Source: Pantoea ananatis LMG 2665 (GTDB lineage: Bacteria; Pseudomonadota; Gammaproteobacteria; Enterobacterales; Enterobacteriaceae). Taken from it: a stretch of 64,000 nucleotides of DNA. Under the pieces are notes generated by a model. That model was not told the origin of the DNA and made no database searches. It saw only the letters and a list, made by a program, of their open reading frames with translations. The DNA is taken from the NCBI RefSeq assembly GCF_000710035.2, contig NZ_JMJJ01000005.1, positions 248,001 to 312,000 on the forward strand, read 5' to 3'. Shown here in pieces: positions 1 through 8,590 of the stretch; the stretch's first letter is position 1, and each line of letters starts with the position of its first letter. The translations under genes and the position numbers were made by a program.

Positions 1-528
1 CAGGCATTGAGCGAGTGGGCAAAAGATAAGCCTCAGCTGTCTTCACTGTGCCAGCATTATGCCGAGCTGGCTCAGGCAGGCACGGTACGCCTGCTGCCCG
101 GACCAACAGGCGAACGCAATACCTTCCTGTTGCTGCCGCGTGAGCAGGTACTCTGTCTGGCGGATAACGAGCAGGATGCTCTGATTCAACTGGCGGCGGT
201 CACCAGCGTAGGCAGCCAGGCACTGTGGCAGGACGATGAGCTGCACCGCGCACTGCTGGGCAACTTACCGGCGACGGTGAAAAGCCGCATTACGCTCTCC
301 AACGATCCCCTGTCTGCGCATTTTGACGCTGTTATCTATCACGGTGATGCCGACCAGCTCCGCAACCTGTGCGAACAGGTTGCGGCGCGCGAAGGTGCCA
401 TCGTGTCGGTGCAGGGTTTTGCGCGCGGCGAAACTAATCTGCTGCTGGAACGTCTGCTGATTGAACGTTCGCTCAGCGTTAACACCGCAGCCGCGGGCGG
501 CAATGCCAGCCTGATGACAATCGGGTAA
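1..528 (+). CDS. putA: PutA, bifunctional proline dehydrogenase / P5C dehydrogenase, C-terminal part
   Basis: Only the last ~176 residues are in the window; the frame is open at base 1 and the gene begins upstream. The protein ends in SVNTAAAGGNASLMTIG, the characteristic C-terminus of PutA, in which the end of the aldehyde dehydrogenase module is followed by the C-terminal tail. PutA oxidises proline to glutamate in two steps (FAD-dependent proline dehydrogenase, NAD-dependent P5C dehydrogenase), and in enterobacteria it also represses put genes through an N-terminal domain not visible here. A strong hairpin follows 28 bases after the stop. The TTG at 7 is internal and is not a start. Confidence 0.93.
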   Translation, partial: QALSEWAKDKPQLSSLCQHYAELAQAGTVRLLPGPTGERNTFLLLPREQVLCLADNEQDALIQLAAVTSVGSQALWQDDELHRALLGNLPATVKSRITLSNDPLSAHFDAVIYHGDADQLRNLCEQVAAREGAIVSVQGFARGETNLLLERLLIERSLSVNTAAAGGNASLMTIG

Positions 529-555
529 CGTCCTTCAGACCGATCGCTTACGTTA

Positions 556-588
556 AAGGTTCATGCCCGGGCATGAACCTTTTTTTTG
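556..588 (+). terminator. Rho-independent terminator after putA
   Basis: A perfect 13+13 bp palindrome (556-568 paired with 569-581, left arm AAGGTTCATGCCC) is followed by a run of T. It lies just downstream of the putA stop codon, so it most likely ends the putA transcript. Confidence 0.85.
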
Positions 589-605
589 CGCTGAGCGTTG
601 GGCGA

Positions 606-836
606 TATATGGATGGCCCTGGCATGATGAAACAGGTCGGCTGGGCACAGGCGGTGATCACGTTGCGGAGCAACGTCTGACGCTGGCTTGACGGGGTGGA
701 AGGGATTGATCGTATTCACCTGATTCTGGGAGTGACGATTTTTCTGGTGTTTCCGTTTACCCGCCTTGTGCACATCTGGAGCGCGCCGGTCGAGTATTTC
801 ACGCGCCGCTATCAGGTGATGCGCGCGCGTAACTAA
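606..836 (+). pseudogene. narI: Decayed 3' fragment of narI (nitrate reductase gamma subunit)
   Basis: Translation of 606-836 gives YMDGPGMMKQVGWAQAVIT, then an in-frame TGA at 678-680, then [17 protein letters not shown] and [20 protein letters not shown] ending at TAA 834-836. From memory this aligns over about 75 residues, without gaps, to the C-terminus of E. coli NarI (MDGSEMMKLVGWAQ, then HIWSVPVEYLTRKYQLVRAR). NarI is the cytochrome b subunit that anchors respiratory nitrate reductase in the membrane. The upstream two thirds of narI and all of narGHJ are absent here, and the fragment carries a premature stop, so it is a relic. It sits directly behind the putA terminator, with no promoter seen. 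Confidence 0.85.
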
Positions 837-933
837 GCCTGACCGCAATCCGGCCCGCTATCAGCGGCCGGCTTCATTGCGCTTTTTACACCACGCCTTT
901 TTCTGTTCCCGCATCCTGCGCCACCTGCCCCGG

Positions 934-2016
934 TTACGCCGCCGGGTACACAGGCCGTTTTATCAGCGTCGGGAAGCGAAACAACGCGCGCCCGACGCCA
1001 TGATTTGTCAGCGACCAGACGGCAACGGACGCCAGTGAGCAGAGGGCGACAATGACCAGCGGATAGAGGCAGGCCCACAGCCACGAAAACCATGCCAGCG
1101 CAAAGAGCTGGTGGCGCTGCGCAAACAAAATGGCCGTCATGCCGAAATACTCAATAAAGATGCGATGCAGGACGTAAATAGGCAAGGTGTGACGGCCAAT
1201 CCAGTTGAGCCACGCCATGCTACTGACCTGATTTAACCCGCGACAGGCCGCTACGCTGATGAGGATGGCAAGAACAGATAAGAAGAGGCTTCTGTCGAAA
1301 TCGAACAGAGCGGGCAGGCCCGCCAGCAGCAGCAGCAGTAACAACCACGGCAGTCCGTTTTGCCTTCGCCACTCGCTTAAACGCAATATCTGCGAACACC
1401 AGAACGTGCCGAGCATGAAGAAAACAAAATACTGCGCCAGACTCTGCGGGCCCCAGTAGGGAATGATTTTTTCAACCGCCAGATAATTAAGCACTGCGGC
1501 CATAAGCAATAAAGGCAGGTTGTAACGTTGAAAAAGTTTGGCAAGAAGAAAGTAGATCCCCAGGGCATATAAATACCATGAGGTGCTCATCGCCAGAAAC
1601 GTCAGCGTCAGGAACTCAGAAAAGGTTCCCGCATAGGCCGCATTGATATTTTGTGAAATACGCTGCCCGGTAATTTCCGTTGAAATGCCCGTGATGGCCC
1701 CCCACTGAATGGCTCCCCACAGCAGATAGAGATAAAACAGATTTGTCATCCGGCTGGTCGCGATACGTTTCCAGGGGCGATCAATGATGGCATTTCTGGC
1801 CAGTAAACCCGACACAAAGAAAAACGCGGGCATGCGCAGCGGCGATAATAACGTATTAAACTGCACCCACATCTCTGCCACCCATTCACCTGCGGCCAGA
1901 TCTTTCACCCGACTTTCAAAACCGGGTAACACCGTGTGATACAGGACGACCAGCAGGATACAGATTCCCTTTAGGGTATTAATCCATGCAATATCTTTTT
2001 CTTCATTTTTCGTCAT
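934..2016 (-). CDS. Acyltransferase family 3 inner-membrane protein (first of two paralogs)
   Basis: 360 residues with about ten hydrophobic segments, matching the Acyl_transf_3 (OafA/OpgC-like) family: integral membrane enzymes that O-acylate sugars, glucans or polysaccharides. The N-terminus has the WINTLKGICILLVVLYHT pattern with the family's histidine in the first membrane helix, and LRMPAFFFVSGLLA near residue 65 is a hallmark of the family. The sequence is closely paralogous to the protein at 3734-4813 (same INTLKG opening, same IYVLHRIFIE motif near residue 280). Neighbours do not reveal the acceptor; no acyl-donor or glycosyltransferase gene is adjacent. Specificity is unknown. Confidence 0.85.
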   Translation of the reverse strand: MTKNEEKDIAWINTLKGICILLVVLYHTVLPGFESRVKDLAAGEWVAEMWVQFNTLLSPLRMPAFFFVSGLLARNAIIDRPWKRIATSRMTNLFYLYLLWGAIQWGAITGISTEITGQRISQNINAAYAGTFSEFLTLTFLAMSTSWYLYALGIYFLLAKLFQRYNLPLLLMAAVLNYLAVEKIIPYWGPQSLAQYFVFFMLGTFWCSQILRLSEWRRQNGLPWLLLLLLLAGLPALFDFDRSLFLSVLAILISVAACRGLNQVSSMAWLNWIGRHTLPIYVLHRIFIEYFGMTAILFAQRHQLFALAWFSWLWACLYPLVIVALCSLASVAVWSLTNHGVGRALFRFPTLIKRPVYPAA

Positions 2017-2940
2017 CAGGCTTTTTCCGTCGCTGTGTCATGTACAAACAAGTTATTCGAACTGCCGACGTTATCGTTATACGAAAAGTATTCCCTATGC
2101 TCGCACTCCTGAATGTAGCGAAAGTCTTAAAGTCCCCCTCCCGGAAGGGTTTAAAACCGTACTTTACAATACAGGATGTTTTCTGACATTTATCCCGGAT
2201 TTAATTTCAACGCAGGGAATTGTTGTCAGACGACGGAATAAATAAGGTGTTCTTATCTGAATAAATAAGAAATATCCAGGTGTTGCTGCCCGTTAATAAT
2301 CAGGTCAGTTATTAAATCAGTTGGCCTGGGTCGCGCAGGACAGGCGAGGTATTTTATTCCCTGGCCCTACGCTGTTGCGTGAACGCGCGCTGCAAAAGCC
2401 GTGCCGCGCTATGCAGGCATCCTGCCGCAAAGGCCCCAAGGCCGCGCGTATCCTGCCCCAGCAGTGCCATGACTTTATCGTTGCGGCAACAGATAAACGT
2501 TTCATCGCGCGATGCCTCACCGCACGATGACGTCCCGGCGAATTTTCACACTCAACGCTTGCTTAACCTTATTTCTGGCTTTATGTTAGCTCAGGTGACT
2601 CATCTTAAGTACAGGTAACGTTACTGTGTGTATTTGATTAGCGCGAGTGGCTTATTCAGCCAGGTAAAATCGTTCGTTTATGCCCTTTTCGGCTAAATTT
2701 TTCCCTGCATTATTGCCTGTATCTTTATTTCAGGTTCGAATATCACCTTAAAAAAGACAGGGCGTGGATAAAACACCGCTAAACGTTATTCGCTTAGGTG
2801 TTCCTTTCGGAAATATCGCTGACAGGTGAAAAGTGCATTTTTAGGTTTAGGTTTAGGTTTAGGGGTGATTTTTTTAATGTCCACTCGGCACGCTGTGTCT
2901 GAATGGCTCTTCCAGACTTACTTACCAATGGAATCTCAAT
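2017..2940. other. Long intergenic region with a possible coding relic
   Basis: 924 bases without a convincing gene. The outer parts are AT-rich and probably hold the divergent promoters of the acyltransferase and the NudK-like gene. A GC-richer block at about 2330-2545 is open on the - strand from 2545 down to a stop at 2354. It reads GEASRDETFICCRNDKVMAL and onward, which looks protein-like but has no start codon at its beginning. A hexamer repeat lies at 2840-2863. I see no terminator, tRNA or insertion-sequence ends. Confidence 0.4.
2840..2863 (+). repeat. Four perfect tandem copies of TTTAGG
   Basis: TTTAGG occurs four times head to tail, 78 bases before the NudK-like start codon. Short hexamer arrays of this kind can change copy number by slipped-strand pairing and thereby alter promoter spacing, but no -10/-35 pair could be placed around it with confidence. 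Confidence 0.9.
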
Positions 2941-3549
2941 ATGAAGCATGCGCATTATACGCCCGTTTCCACCACCGCGACCGTTAACAACCAGCAGATA
3001 CTGGCAAACGACTGGGGCACCCTGACCAAATACGATATGACCTATGTCCGTTCCGATGGGACAGAACAGCGTTTCACGCGTGAAGCTTACGATCGCGGCC
3101 ACGGTGCGACTATTCTGCTCTACAACCGCGATGACAGAACGGTCATCCTTACCAGCCAGTTCCGGCTGCCTGCGTTTTTGATCGGTCATCACTATGAACT
3201 GATTGAAGCCTGCGCCGGTTTGCTTGATGAGCGGGACCCGATTCAGGCAATAAGAAGTGAAGCCGAAGAAGAGACCGGATATAAGCTGAATGAGGTCACT
3301 AAGATTGGCGAGATATTCATGAGCCCGGGTTCCGTCACTGAGCGTCTGCACTTTTTCATCGCCCCTTTTACCCGCGAAATGCGGATTAACGAGGGCGGAG
3401 GCCTTGCTGCTGAAGGTGAAGATATCAAAGTCATTGAGGTGCCGATTCAAGAGGCGCTTGCGATGATTGATGCCGGCATCATCATTGACGCGAAAACCAT
3501 TATTCTGATTCAGCACCTGGTCATCAAAGGCATTTGTCTCCCGGCATAA
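2941..3549 (+). CDS. nudK: NudK-like Nudix hydrolase (GDP-mannose pyrophosphatase family)
   Basis: 202 residues, about ten longer than E. coli NudK (191). NudK hydrolyses GDP-mannose to GMP and mannose-1-phosphate with Mg2+. Family blocks are clear: EAYDRGHGATILLYNRDDRT near residues 48-67, the Nudix box starting at GLLDERD near residue 94 and including SEAEEETGY with the metal-binding glutamates, and FMSPGSVTERLHFFIA downstream. Two box positions are conservative departures from the textbook pattern: Asp where the first Glu is usual, and Ser for the Arg before the glutamate cluster. ATG 2941 follows a weak ribosome site (CAATGGAATC). The gene sits between two divergently or convergently placed acyltransferase paralogs, an arrangement with no obvious functional link. 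Substrate assignment rests on family resemblance. Confidence 0.8.
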   Translation: MKHAHYTPVSTTATVNNQQILANDWGTLTKYDMTYVRSDGTEQRFTREAYDRGHGATILLYNRDDRTVILTSQFRLPAFLIGHHYELIEACAGLLDERDPIQAIRSEAEEETGYKLNEVTKIGEIFMSPGSVTERLHFFIAPFTREMRINEGGGLAAEGEDIKVIEVPIQEALAMIDAGIIIDAKTIILIQHLVIKGICLPA

Positions 3550-3733
3550 CACGGCACGCAAAGAGCAGCCTCAACATGAAGTGTCCCTTCCCCGACCAGA
3601 GGCGACTGATGCTTCTCGCCCTGTCAGCTGACGCGACAGGAACAGGCTAACCGGGGAGAAATGCTTACTCCCTGCGGTGCCCGCCAGAGAAAGGATACGA
3701 AACGGGCCAGCATGCTGGCCCGGTACGTCAGGA

Positions 3734-4813
3734 TCATGAGGCTTGGGTTTCTGGCTGCCGTTTACTGATTAAACGTGGATGAATAAACAGCATCCGTCCC
3801 GGCCCCCGGTTCAGCAGCGACCAGACCATCAAAGACAGGATCGTGCAGACTGCCACTCCGGTTAACGGCATCAGCAACGCCCATGCCCAGCTAAAACCCG
3901 CGTTGCCAAACCAGCCGTAGTGCAGCGCCAGTGAGATGGCGCTCAGCCCCACCAGTTCGATAAAGATACGGTGCAAAACATAAATCTGCAGCGTGTTACG
4001 CCCTATATAGTTCAGCCACGCCATATTGAAATGCGCATTAAGAAAACGGCACAGCACAATACCAAAGACGATGGTCAGCAGGCTGTAGAACGGGTTTTTA
4101 TATATGCCGCCCAGATGATGGGCAATGCCGATCGCCGCGATTGCGCCCAACCAGAGCCAGTGACGACCTTTTAAACCGCTCAGTTCGATTAACGTTGCGC
4201 TAAAAAATACGCCCAGTAAGAAATAGAGATAGTTCTGTGCCACGCTGGCCGGGCCCCATCCGGGGATCAGGCTAAACTGCGCGGCGTAGTTTGCCGCTAT
4301 TGCCGCAGCCACCAGCAGCATCTTCTGCCGATGGAAAAGTTTAGTGACCAGAAAAAACCCCGCCAGAGCATACAGGTACCACAGGCTGGTCATCGACAGC
4401 ATCAGCAGTTTAATAAACTCCATTGGCGAATCCGCATAGGCGGCGTTTTTGCTGCTGGACAGCCGCTCGCCCAGGTGGGTTGAAATGTAGTGGATACTCA
4501 GCCACTGGATTACGCCCCACAGCAGATACAGGTAAACGATGTTGCTGAACTTTTTAGTGAAGACCGCTTTCCAGCGTTTATTGATCACCGAGTTACTGGC
4601 CAGCAGGCCGGATACAAAGAAAAATGCCGGCATCCGTAAGGGGGAAAGCCAGGTATTAAACGCCACCCACGCATGAGCCGGTACGATACCGGCTGTCAAA
4701 TGATGAAGCGCTGGCGCGAAGGTTGTAATGATGGAGTGATGCAGTACCACAAGTAAAATGCATCCCCCTTTTAGGGTATTGATCCAGAGGATTTCCTTCC
4801 TGGGTTGGTTCAT
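3734..4813 (-). CDS. Acyltransferase family 3 inner-membrane protein (second paralog)
   Basis: 359 residues from ATG 4813, which is preferred over TTG 4834 because GGGAAG lies a few bases before it. It has the same architecture as the protein at 934-2016: about ten membrane helices, opening WINTLKGGCILLVVLHHS, LRMPAFFFVSGLLASNSV near residue 67, and YVLHRIFIELVG near residue 280. The predicted role is transfer of an acyl group from the cytoplasm to a periplasmic or membrane sugar acceptor. The two paralogs are transcribed in the same direction and separated by the oppositely oriented nudK-like gene, suggesting duplication followed by insertion, or a three-gene module. The acceptor is unknown. 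Confidence 0.85.
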   Translation of the reverse strand: MNQPRKEILWINTLKGGCILLVVLHHSIITTFAPALHHLTAGIVPAHAWVAFNTWLSPLRMPAFFFVSGLLASNSVINKRWKAVFTKKFSNIVYLYLLWGVIQWLSIHYISTHLGERLSSSKNAAYADSPMEFIKLLMLSMTSLWYLYALAGFFLVTKLFHRQKMLLVAAAIAANYAAQFSLIPGWGPASVAQNYLYFLLGVFFSATLIELSGLKGRHWLWLGAIAAIGIAHHLGGIYKNPFYSLLTIVFGIVLCRFLNAHFNMAWLNYIGRNTLQIYVLHRIFIELVGLSAISLALHYGWFGNAGFSWAWALLMPLTGVAVCTILSLMVWSLLNRGPGRMLFIHPRLISKRQPETQAS

Positions 4814-5021
4814 TATGTCTTCCCGATCGTGCAATGAATTTGTGAAGAATTATTAATATTTAGCGGGAAGTCTCAATCAGGCGGCTCTTAAAAGTTACAA
4901 TCTGTTACCTCAGGACGCGAGATGATGACAAATCACCTTTAAAATCAGTTAATTAAATCTATGCAAAATGTAAATTTTCGGAAGAAACTGAGAAGAATAA
5001 AGGTGGGAGACAGCGCAATAA

Positions 5022-5044
5022 GCGCCGCCAACTTCTGGCGGCAC
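5022..5044 (-). terminator. Probable terminator of the cystine transporter operon
   Basis: GCCGCCA (5024-5030) pairs with TGGCGGC (5036-5042) around a five-base loop, directly after the tcyN stop codon on the - strand. The T-tract after it is poor (CTTATT), so the terminator call is moderate. Confidence 0.5.
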
Positions 5045-5049
5045 CGGGT

Positions 5050-5802
5050 TTATTGATTAAGAAATTTATTCAGAAACTGCCGGGTACGCGGCTCCTGAGG
5101 ATCGCTGAAGAGTGCCTTAGCAGGGCCCTGTTCAACAACACGGCCCTGATCCATAAAAATGGCGCGGTCGGCGACGTCGCGGGCAAAGCTCATTTCGTGC
5201 GTCACGATAACCATGGTGCGTTTTTCCTGAGCCAGTGCGCGAATGGTGTTCAGTACTTCACCCACCAGTTCCGGATCCAGCGCAGAGGTCGGTTCATCAA
5301 ACAAAATGACTTCTGGCTGCATCGCCAACGCGCGGGCAATGGCGACACGCTGCTGCTGACCACCGGACAGGCGCCGTGGGTAGCTGTCTTCCTTGCCATT
5401 GAGTCCAACTTTTTCAAGCAGGCTGCGCGCGCGGGCAACCGCGTCCGCTTTCGCTTCCCGCTTCACAATCACCGGACCTTCAATAATATTTTCCAGCACC
5501 GAACGATGCGGAAATAAATTGAAGTTTTGAAAGACAAAACCCACCTGCTGACGCAACAGCCGCACCCGCTCTTTCTGTCTGTTCATGCCCAGGCTGGCGT
5601 CAATGGTGATATCACCCACTTTAATGCGGCCAGCATCCGGGACCTCAAGGAGGTTGATGCTGCGCAACAGCGTGGTTTTACCTGAGCCACTGGGGCCGAT
5701 TATCGCGACGATTTCGCCCGGGGCGACATCAAGATCGATGCCGTGCAGTACCGTTTGTCCGTTAAACTTTTTCACCAACTGGCGAACTTCAATAGCACTC
5801 AT
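5050..5802 (-). CDS. tcyN: Cystine ABC transporter ATP-binding protein TcyN (YecC)
   Basis: 250 residues, the usual length for polar amino acid ABC ATPases. Walker A GPSGSGKTT is near residue 36, the signature LSGGQQQR near 145 and Walker B VILFDEPTSALD near 165. It energises L-cystine (and diaminopimelate or related sulfur amino acid) uptake at the inner membrane together with TcyL and TcyJ. Its ATG overlaps the tcyL stop by four bases (ATGA), so translation is probably coupled. It is the last gene of the dcyD-tcyJ-tcyL-tcyN run and is followed by a hairpin. Confidence 0.93.
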   Translation of the reverse strand: MSAIEVRQLVKKFNGQTVLHGIDLDVAPGEIVAIIGPSGSGKTTLLRSINLLEVPDAGRIKVGDITIDASLGMNRQKERVRLLRQQVGFVFQNFNLFPHRSVLENIIEGPVIVKREAKADAVARARSLLEKVGLNGKEDSYPRRLSGGQQQRVAIARALAMQPEVILFDEPTSALDPELVGEVLNTIRALAQEKRTMVIVTHEMSFARDVADRAIFMDQGRVVEQGPAKALFSDPQEPRTRQFLNKFLNQ

Positions 5803-6467
5803 TTCGCCTCCTGATCCTGACGATTAACGTGCGCTTCCAGTCGGTTCTGCAATGCTGACAGTACGGTTGCCATCACCCAATAGATCAGCGAAGCCGCCAG
5901 ATACATGGTGAACACCTCCAACGTGCGTGAGGTAATCAGCTGCGCCTGACGAAACAATTCCGGAACCTGGATCGTGGCAGCCAGCGAAGTATCTTTTACC
6001 AGACTGATAAAGCTGTTACCCAAAGGCGGGAGTGCGGTACGGGCGGCCTGCGGTAAAACAACCCGACGCAGCGTTTGCCACGGCGTCATGCCGATACTGG
6101 CCGCCGCTTCCCACTGGCCGCGCTCGATGGCCGCAATCGCGCCGCGCAGCGATTCTGAGGCATAGGCCGCCATGTTAAGCGACAGCCCAATCATCGCCGA
6201 GGGAATGGGATCCAGCTCAATGCCAAACTGCGGCAGACCGTAGTAGATCATAAACAGCTGGGCGATAAGCGGCGTGCCACGAAAGATGGACACGTAGATA
6301 CGCGCCAGCCAGTTCACGGGCCAGAAGCGGGACAGGCGCATCAGGGCCAGCAAAAAGCCCAGTATCAGCCCGAAAAACATACCGCCAATACTGAGCTGCA
6401 GCGTGAACAGCGCGCCCTTAAGAAGAAAGGGTGCTGAGTCCAGCACCAGTTGTAAACTTTCCTGCAT
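5799..6467 (-). CDS. tcyL: Cystine ABC transporter permease TcyL (YecS)
   Basis: 222 residues, a HisM/GlnP-type polar amino acid permease with about five membrane segments. The conserved EAA loop region is visible as ESLRGAIAAIERGQWEAAAS near residue 110, and GMTPWQTLRRVVLPQA follows immediately. It forms the membrane channel for cystine import. ATG 6467 shares one base with the tcyJ stop codon (TAATG), and its own end overlaps tcyN, so the three subunits are expressed as a unit. Confidence 0.93.
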   Translation of the reverse strand: MQESLQLVLDSAPFLLKGALFTLQLSIGGMFFGLILGFLLALMRLSRFWPVNWLARIYVSIFRGTPLIAQLFMIYYGLPQFGIELDPIPSAMIGLSLNMAAYASESLRGAIAAIERGQWEAAASIGMTPWQTLRRVVLPQAARTALPPLGNSFISLVKDTSLAATIQVPELFRQAQLITSRTLEVFTMYLAASLIYWVMATVLSALQNRLEAHVNRQDQEAK

Positions 6468-7267
6468 TATTTAGTAACGTCCGCGCCAAACCATTTTTCT
6501 GACAGCTTTTTAAGGGTGCCGTCTTTCTGCATTTCCGCAATGGCCTGATCGATCGCCTTCAGTAAATCTTCGTTGCCCTTACGCAGCGCAACGCCCGCTT
6601 CCAGACGCGAGAATGCCGGACCGGCTACCGCCATGGTATCGCCCGTTTTCTTCACCAGATCCAGAGCAGCCAGGCGATCCACCAGAATCGCGTCAACGCG
6701 ACCAGAACGCAGATCCTGATATTTGGTTGGGTCATCATCATAAGTGCGGATATCCACACCTTTTACGTTCGCGCGCAGCCACTGCTCGTAGTTGGTCCCC
6801 AGGCCCACACCGACTTTCTTCCCTGCGAGGTCTTCTGGCTTAGTGATGCTGCCCGCGTTTTTCTTCAGCGTCAGCGCCTGCACGCCAGAAATCGTATACG
6901 GCGTAGAGAAATCATATTTCTTTTTACGCTCATCGGAGATCGTCACCTGATTGATGACCACATCGATGCGTTTCGAATCCAGCGCCGCTAACATGCCATC
7001 CCACTTGGTTGGCTTCAGGACGGCTTTAACCCCCATGTGTTTGGCCAGATCCTGAGCAAACTCCACTTCAAAGCCCGTCAGCTTGCCCTTTTCATCCTGA
7101 AAACTGAAAGGAGGATAGGTGCCTTCCAGACCGACGCGCAGCTCGCCTTTGCTTTTAACCTGCGCCAGTAAATCGTCTGCCGCAAACGTTTTAACGCTGA
7201 AGCCTGCCACCAGCGCAACCGCCATCATTCCCGTCACCACCTGGCGACGAATCTGTGAGAAAGCCAT
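6467..7267 (-). CDS. tcyJ: Cystine-binding periplasmic protein TcyJ (FliY)
   Basis: 266 residues from ATG 7267; longer upstream readings add 22 residues that lack resemblance to the family and would place the signal peptide internally. The N-terminus is a typical signal peptide (two Arg, then TGMMAVALVAGFSVKTFA) with cleavage likely after Ala. The family 3 solute-binding fold is recognisable from LRVGLEGTYPPFSFQDEKGK, TISDERKKKYDFSTPYTISG and the C-terminal LSEKWFGADVTK, nearly identical to E. coli FliY. It captures L-cystine in the periplasm for TcyL/TcyN. GGGGT precedes the start. It follows dcyD after 133 bases. Confidence 0.93.
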   Translation of the reverse strand: MAFSQIRRQVVTGMMAVALVAGFSVKTFAADDLLAQVKSKGELRVGLEGTYPPFSFQDEKGKLTGFEVEFAQDLAKHMGVKAVLKPTKWDGMLAALDSKRIDVVINQVTISDERKKKYDFSTPYTISGVQALTLKKNAGSITKPEDLAGKKVGVGLGTNYEQWLRANVKGVDIRTYDDDPTKYQDLRSGRVDAILVDRLAALDLVKKTGDTMAVAGPAFSRLEAGVALRKGNEDLLKAIDQAIAEMQKDGTLKKLSEKWFGADVTK

Positions 7268-7400
7268 GTTTACCCCGTTTATTATTTGTAAGTGAGCTGT
7301 TGAGCGGCGCATCACGGCCTGCCGCTCTGTCATTATGGGCGTTATTTTACCTAAGGCGTTAAAATAACGGCTGAATTATAACCCTTTTTTGCGCTGCGTC

Positions 7401-8387
7401 TCAGACCGAAGGGTGATAAGCAAATAACGCGGGCGCGCCGCCTGTATGCACAAACAACAGCGGCCCTTCCCGGCGAAAACGATTCTGGTTGATACCATCG
7501 ATCAGGCCCGCCATGGCTTTACCAGTATAAACAGGATCGAGAAAAATCCCTTCAAGACGCGCAAGCAGTTTGATCGCCTCCATGCCTTCTTCATTCGGCT
7601 GGCCGTAGCGCGGAGCAAAATAGTCATCCCATAGCGTGACCGGTGCCTTCGCCTCTACGGCTAACTGCGTTGCCAGGGCCTGGCGTAGTGCGTCAACCTT
7701 AGGCCGTTGCTCAGCGACGTTACGCGATACGGTTACGCCAACCAGCTCAGTTTCCGGCAGCAGCTGTTCCAGCCCAACCGCCAGACCGGCATGCGTTCCG
7801 GCACTGCCTGATGCAACCAGGACTGCCGCAAAATCCACCCCCCCTTCGCTCTGATGAGCAATCTCCTGGGCACATTCCACATAGCCCAGCGCCCCCAGCG
7901 CATTCGAACCGCCCACCGGCAGAATGTAAGGCCGGAAGCCCTGCGCTTCAAGCCGCTCCGCCTGTTCCGCCAGTTGCACGGCAGGTTGGGTCAGCGCATC
8001 GACCATCACCACCTCGACATCCATGAGATCCAGCATCAGGCGGTTGCCATTGGTCAGGTAGTTTTCACTGTGCGTTGCTATCGGGTTCTCCAGCAAGGCC
8101 ACACATTTCAGGCCGAGTTTGGCTGCAACGGCCGCCGTTTGACGCACATGGTTAGACTGAATGGCGCCGGCGGTCAGCAGCACGTCAGCGCCTTCACGAA
8201 GGGCATCCGCGGCTAAAAACTCCAGCTTGCGCAGCTTGTTACCGCCCATAGCCAGCGGTGTCACGTCATCACGTTTGATAAAGATGTCACGACCAAGATA
8301 GTCAGATAAACGGGGCAGATATTCCAGCGGCGTGGGCGCGCCCAGAAGTTCGATACGAGGAAACTGATGGATAAGATGTAAGGACAA
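7401..8387 (-). CDS. dcyD: D-cysteine desulfhydrase DcyD
   Basis: 328 residues, the same length as the E. coli enzyme. It is a PLP enzyme that splits D-cysteine into pyruvate, ammonia and sulfide, allowing D-cysteine to serve as a sulfur source and removing its toxicity. The PLP lysine lies in [11 protein letters not shown] (Lys51), followed by [17 protein letters not shown], and a glycine-rich phosphate-binding stretch [11 protein letters not shown] near residue 195. In E. coli and Salmonella the order is fliA-fliZ-tcyJ-dcyD-tcyL-tcyN; here dcyD precedes tcyJ. Its coupling to cystine uptake makes functional sense in either order. Confidence 0.93.
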   Translation of the reverse strand: MSLHLIHQFPRIELLGAPTPLEYLPRLSDYLGRDIFIKRDDVTPLAMGGNKLRKLEFLAADALREGADVLLTAGAIQSNHVRQTAAVAAKLGLKCVALLENPIATHSENYLTNGNRLMLDLMDVEVVMVDALTQPAVQLAEQAERLEAQGFRPYILPVGGSNALGALGYVECAQEIAHQSEGGVDFAAVLVASGSAGTHAGLAVGLEQLLPETELVGVTVSRNVAEQRPKVDALRQALATQLAVEAKAPVTLWDDYFAPRYGQPNEEGMEAIKLLARLEGIFLDPVYTGKAMAGLIDGINQNRFRREGPLLFVHTGGAPALFAYHPSV

Positions 8388-8505
8388 TGCGGCCTCCCGT
8401 TGGGCACAAGGCAGTGATCTTTACAGTGTTACAGAAGATGCGGAAAGGATCATCCTGAATTCAAATGCGGGGGAAAAGAGAGGTCAGCCTGCTGCAGCGC
8501 AACAT

Positions 8506-8539
8506 CCCCATTTTCCCCCGCGAAGTGGGAAAAATGGGG
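8506..8539. repeat. Inverted repeat between dcyD and fliZ
   Basis: CCCCATTTTCCC (8506-8517) is matched by GGGAAAAATGGGG (8527-8539) with one bulged base. It lies downstream of fliZ on the - strand and 119 bases before dcyD. There is no T-tract, so it may be an mRNA-stabilising or attenuating hairpin rather than a terminator. Confidence 0.55.
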
Positions 8540-8590
8540 GTGGGAGACATCATGTCAGTGGCAACGCTCTCTGACATTTCACTGTGTCCC

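Noticed and set aside
2794-3561. Long - strand reading frame (255 codons) opposite the NudK-like gene
   Set aside because: It is antisense to a clear Nudix gene and its composition follows from that gene; no ribosome site or family motif.
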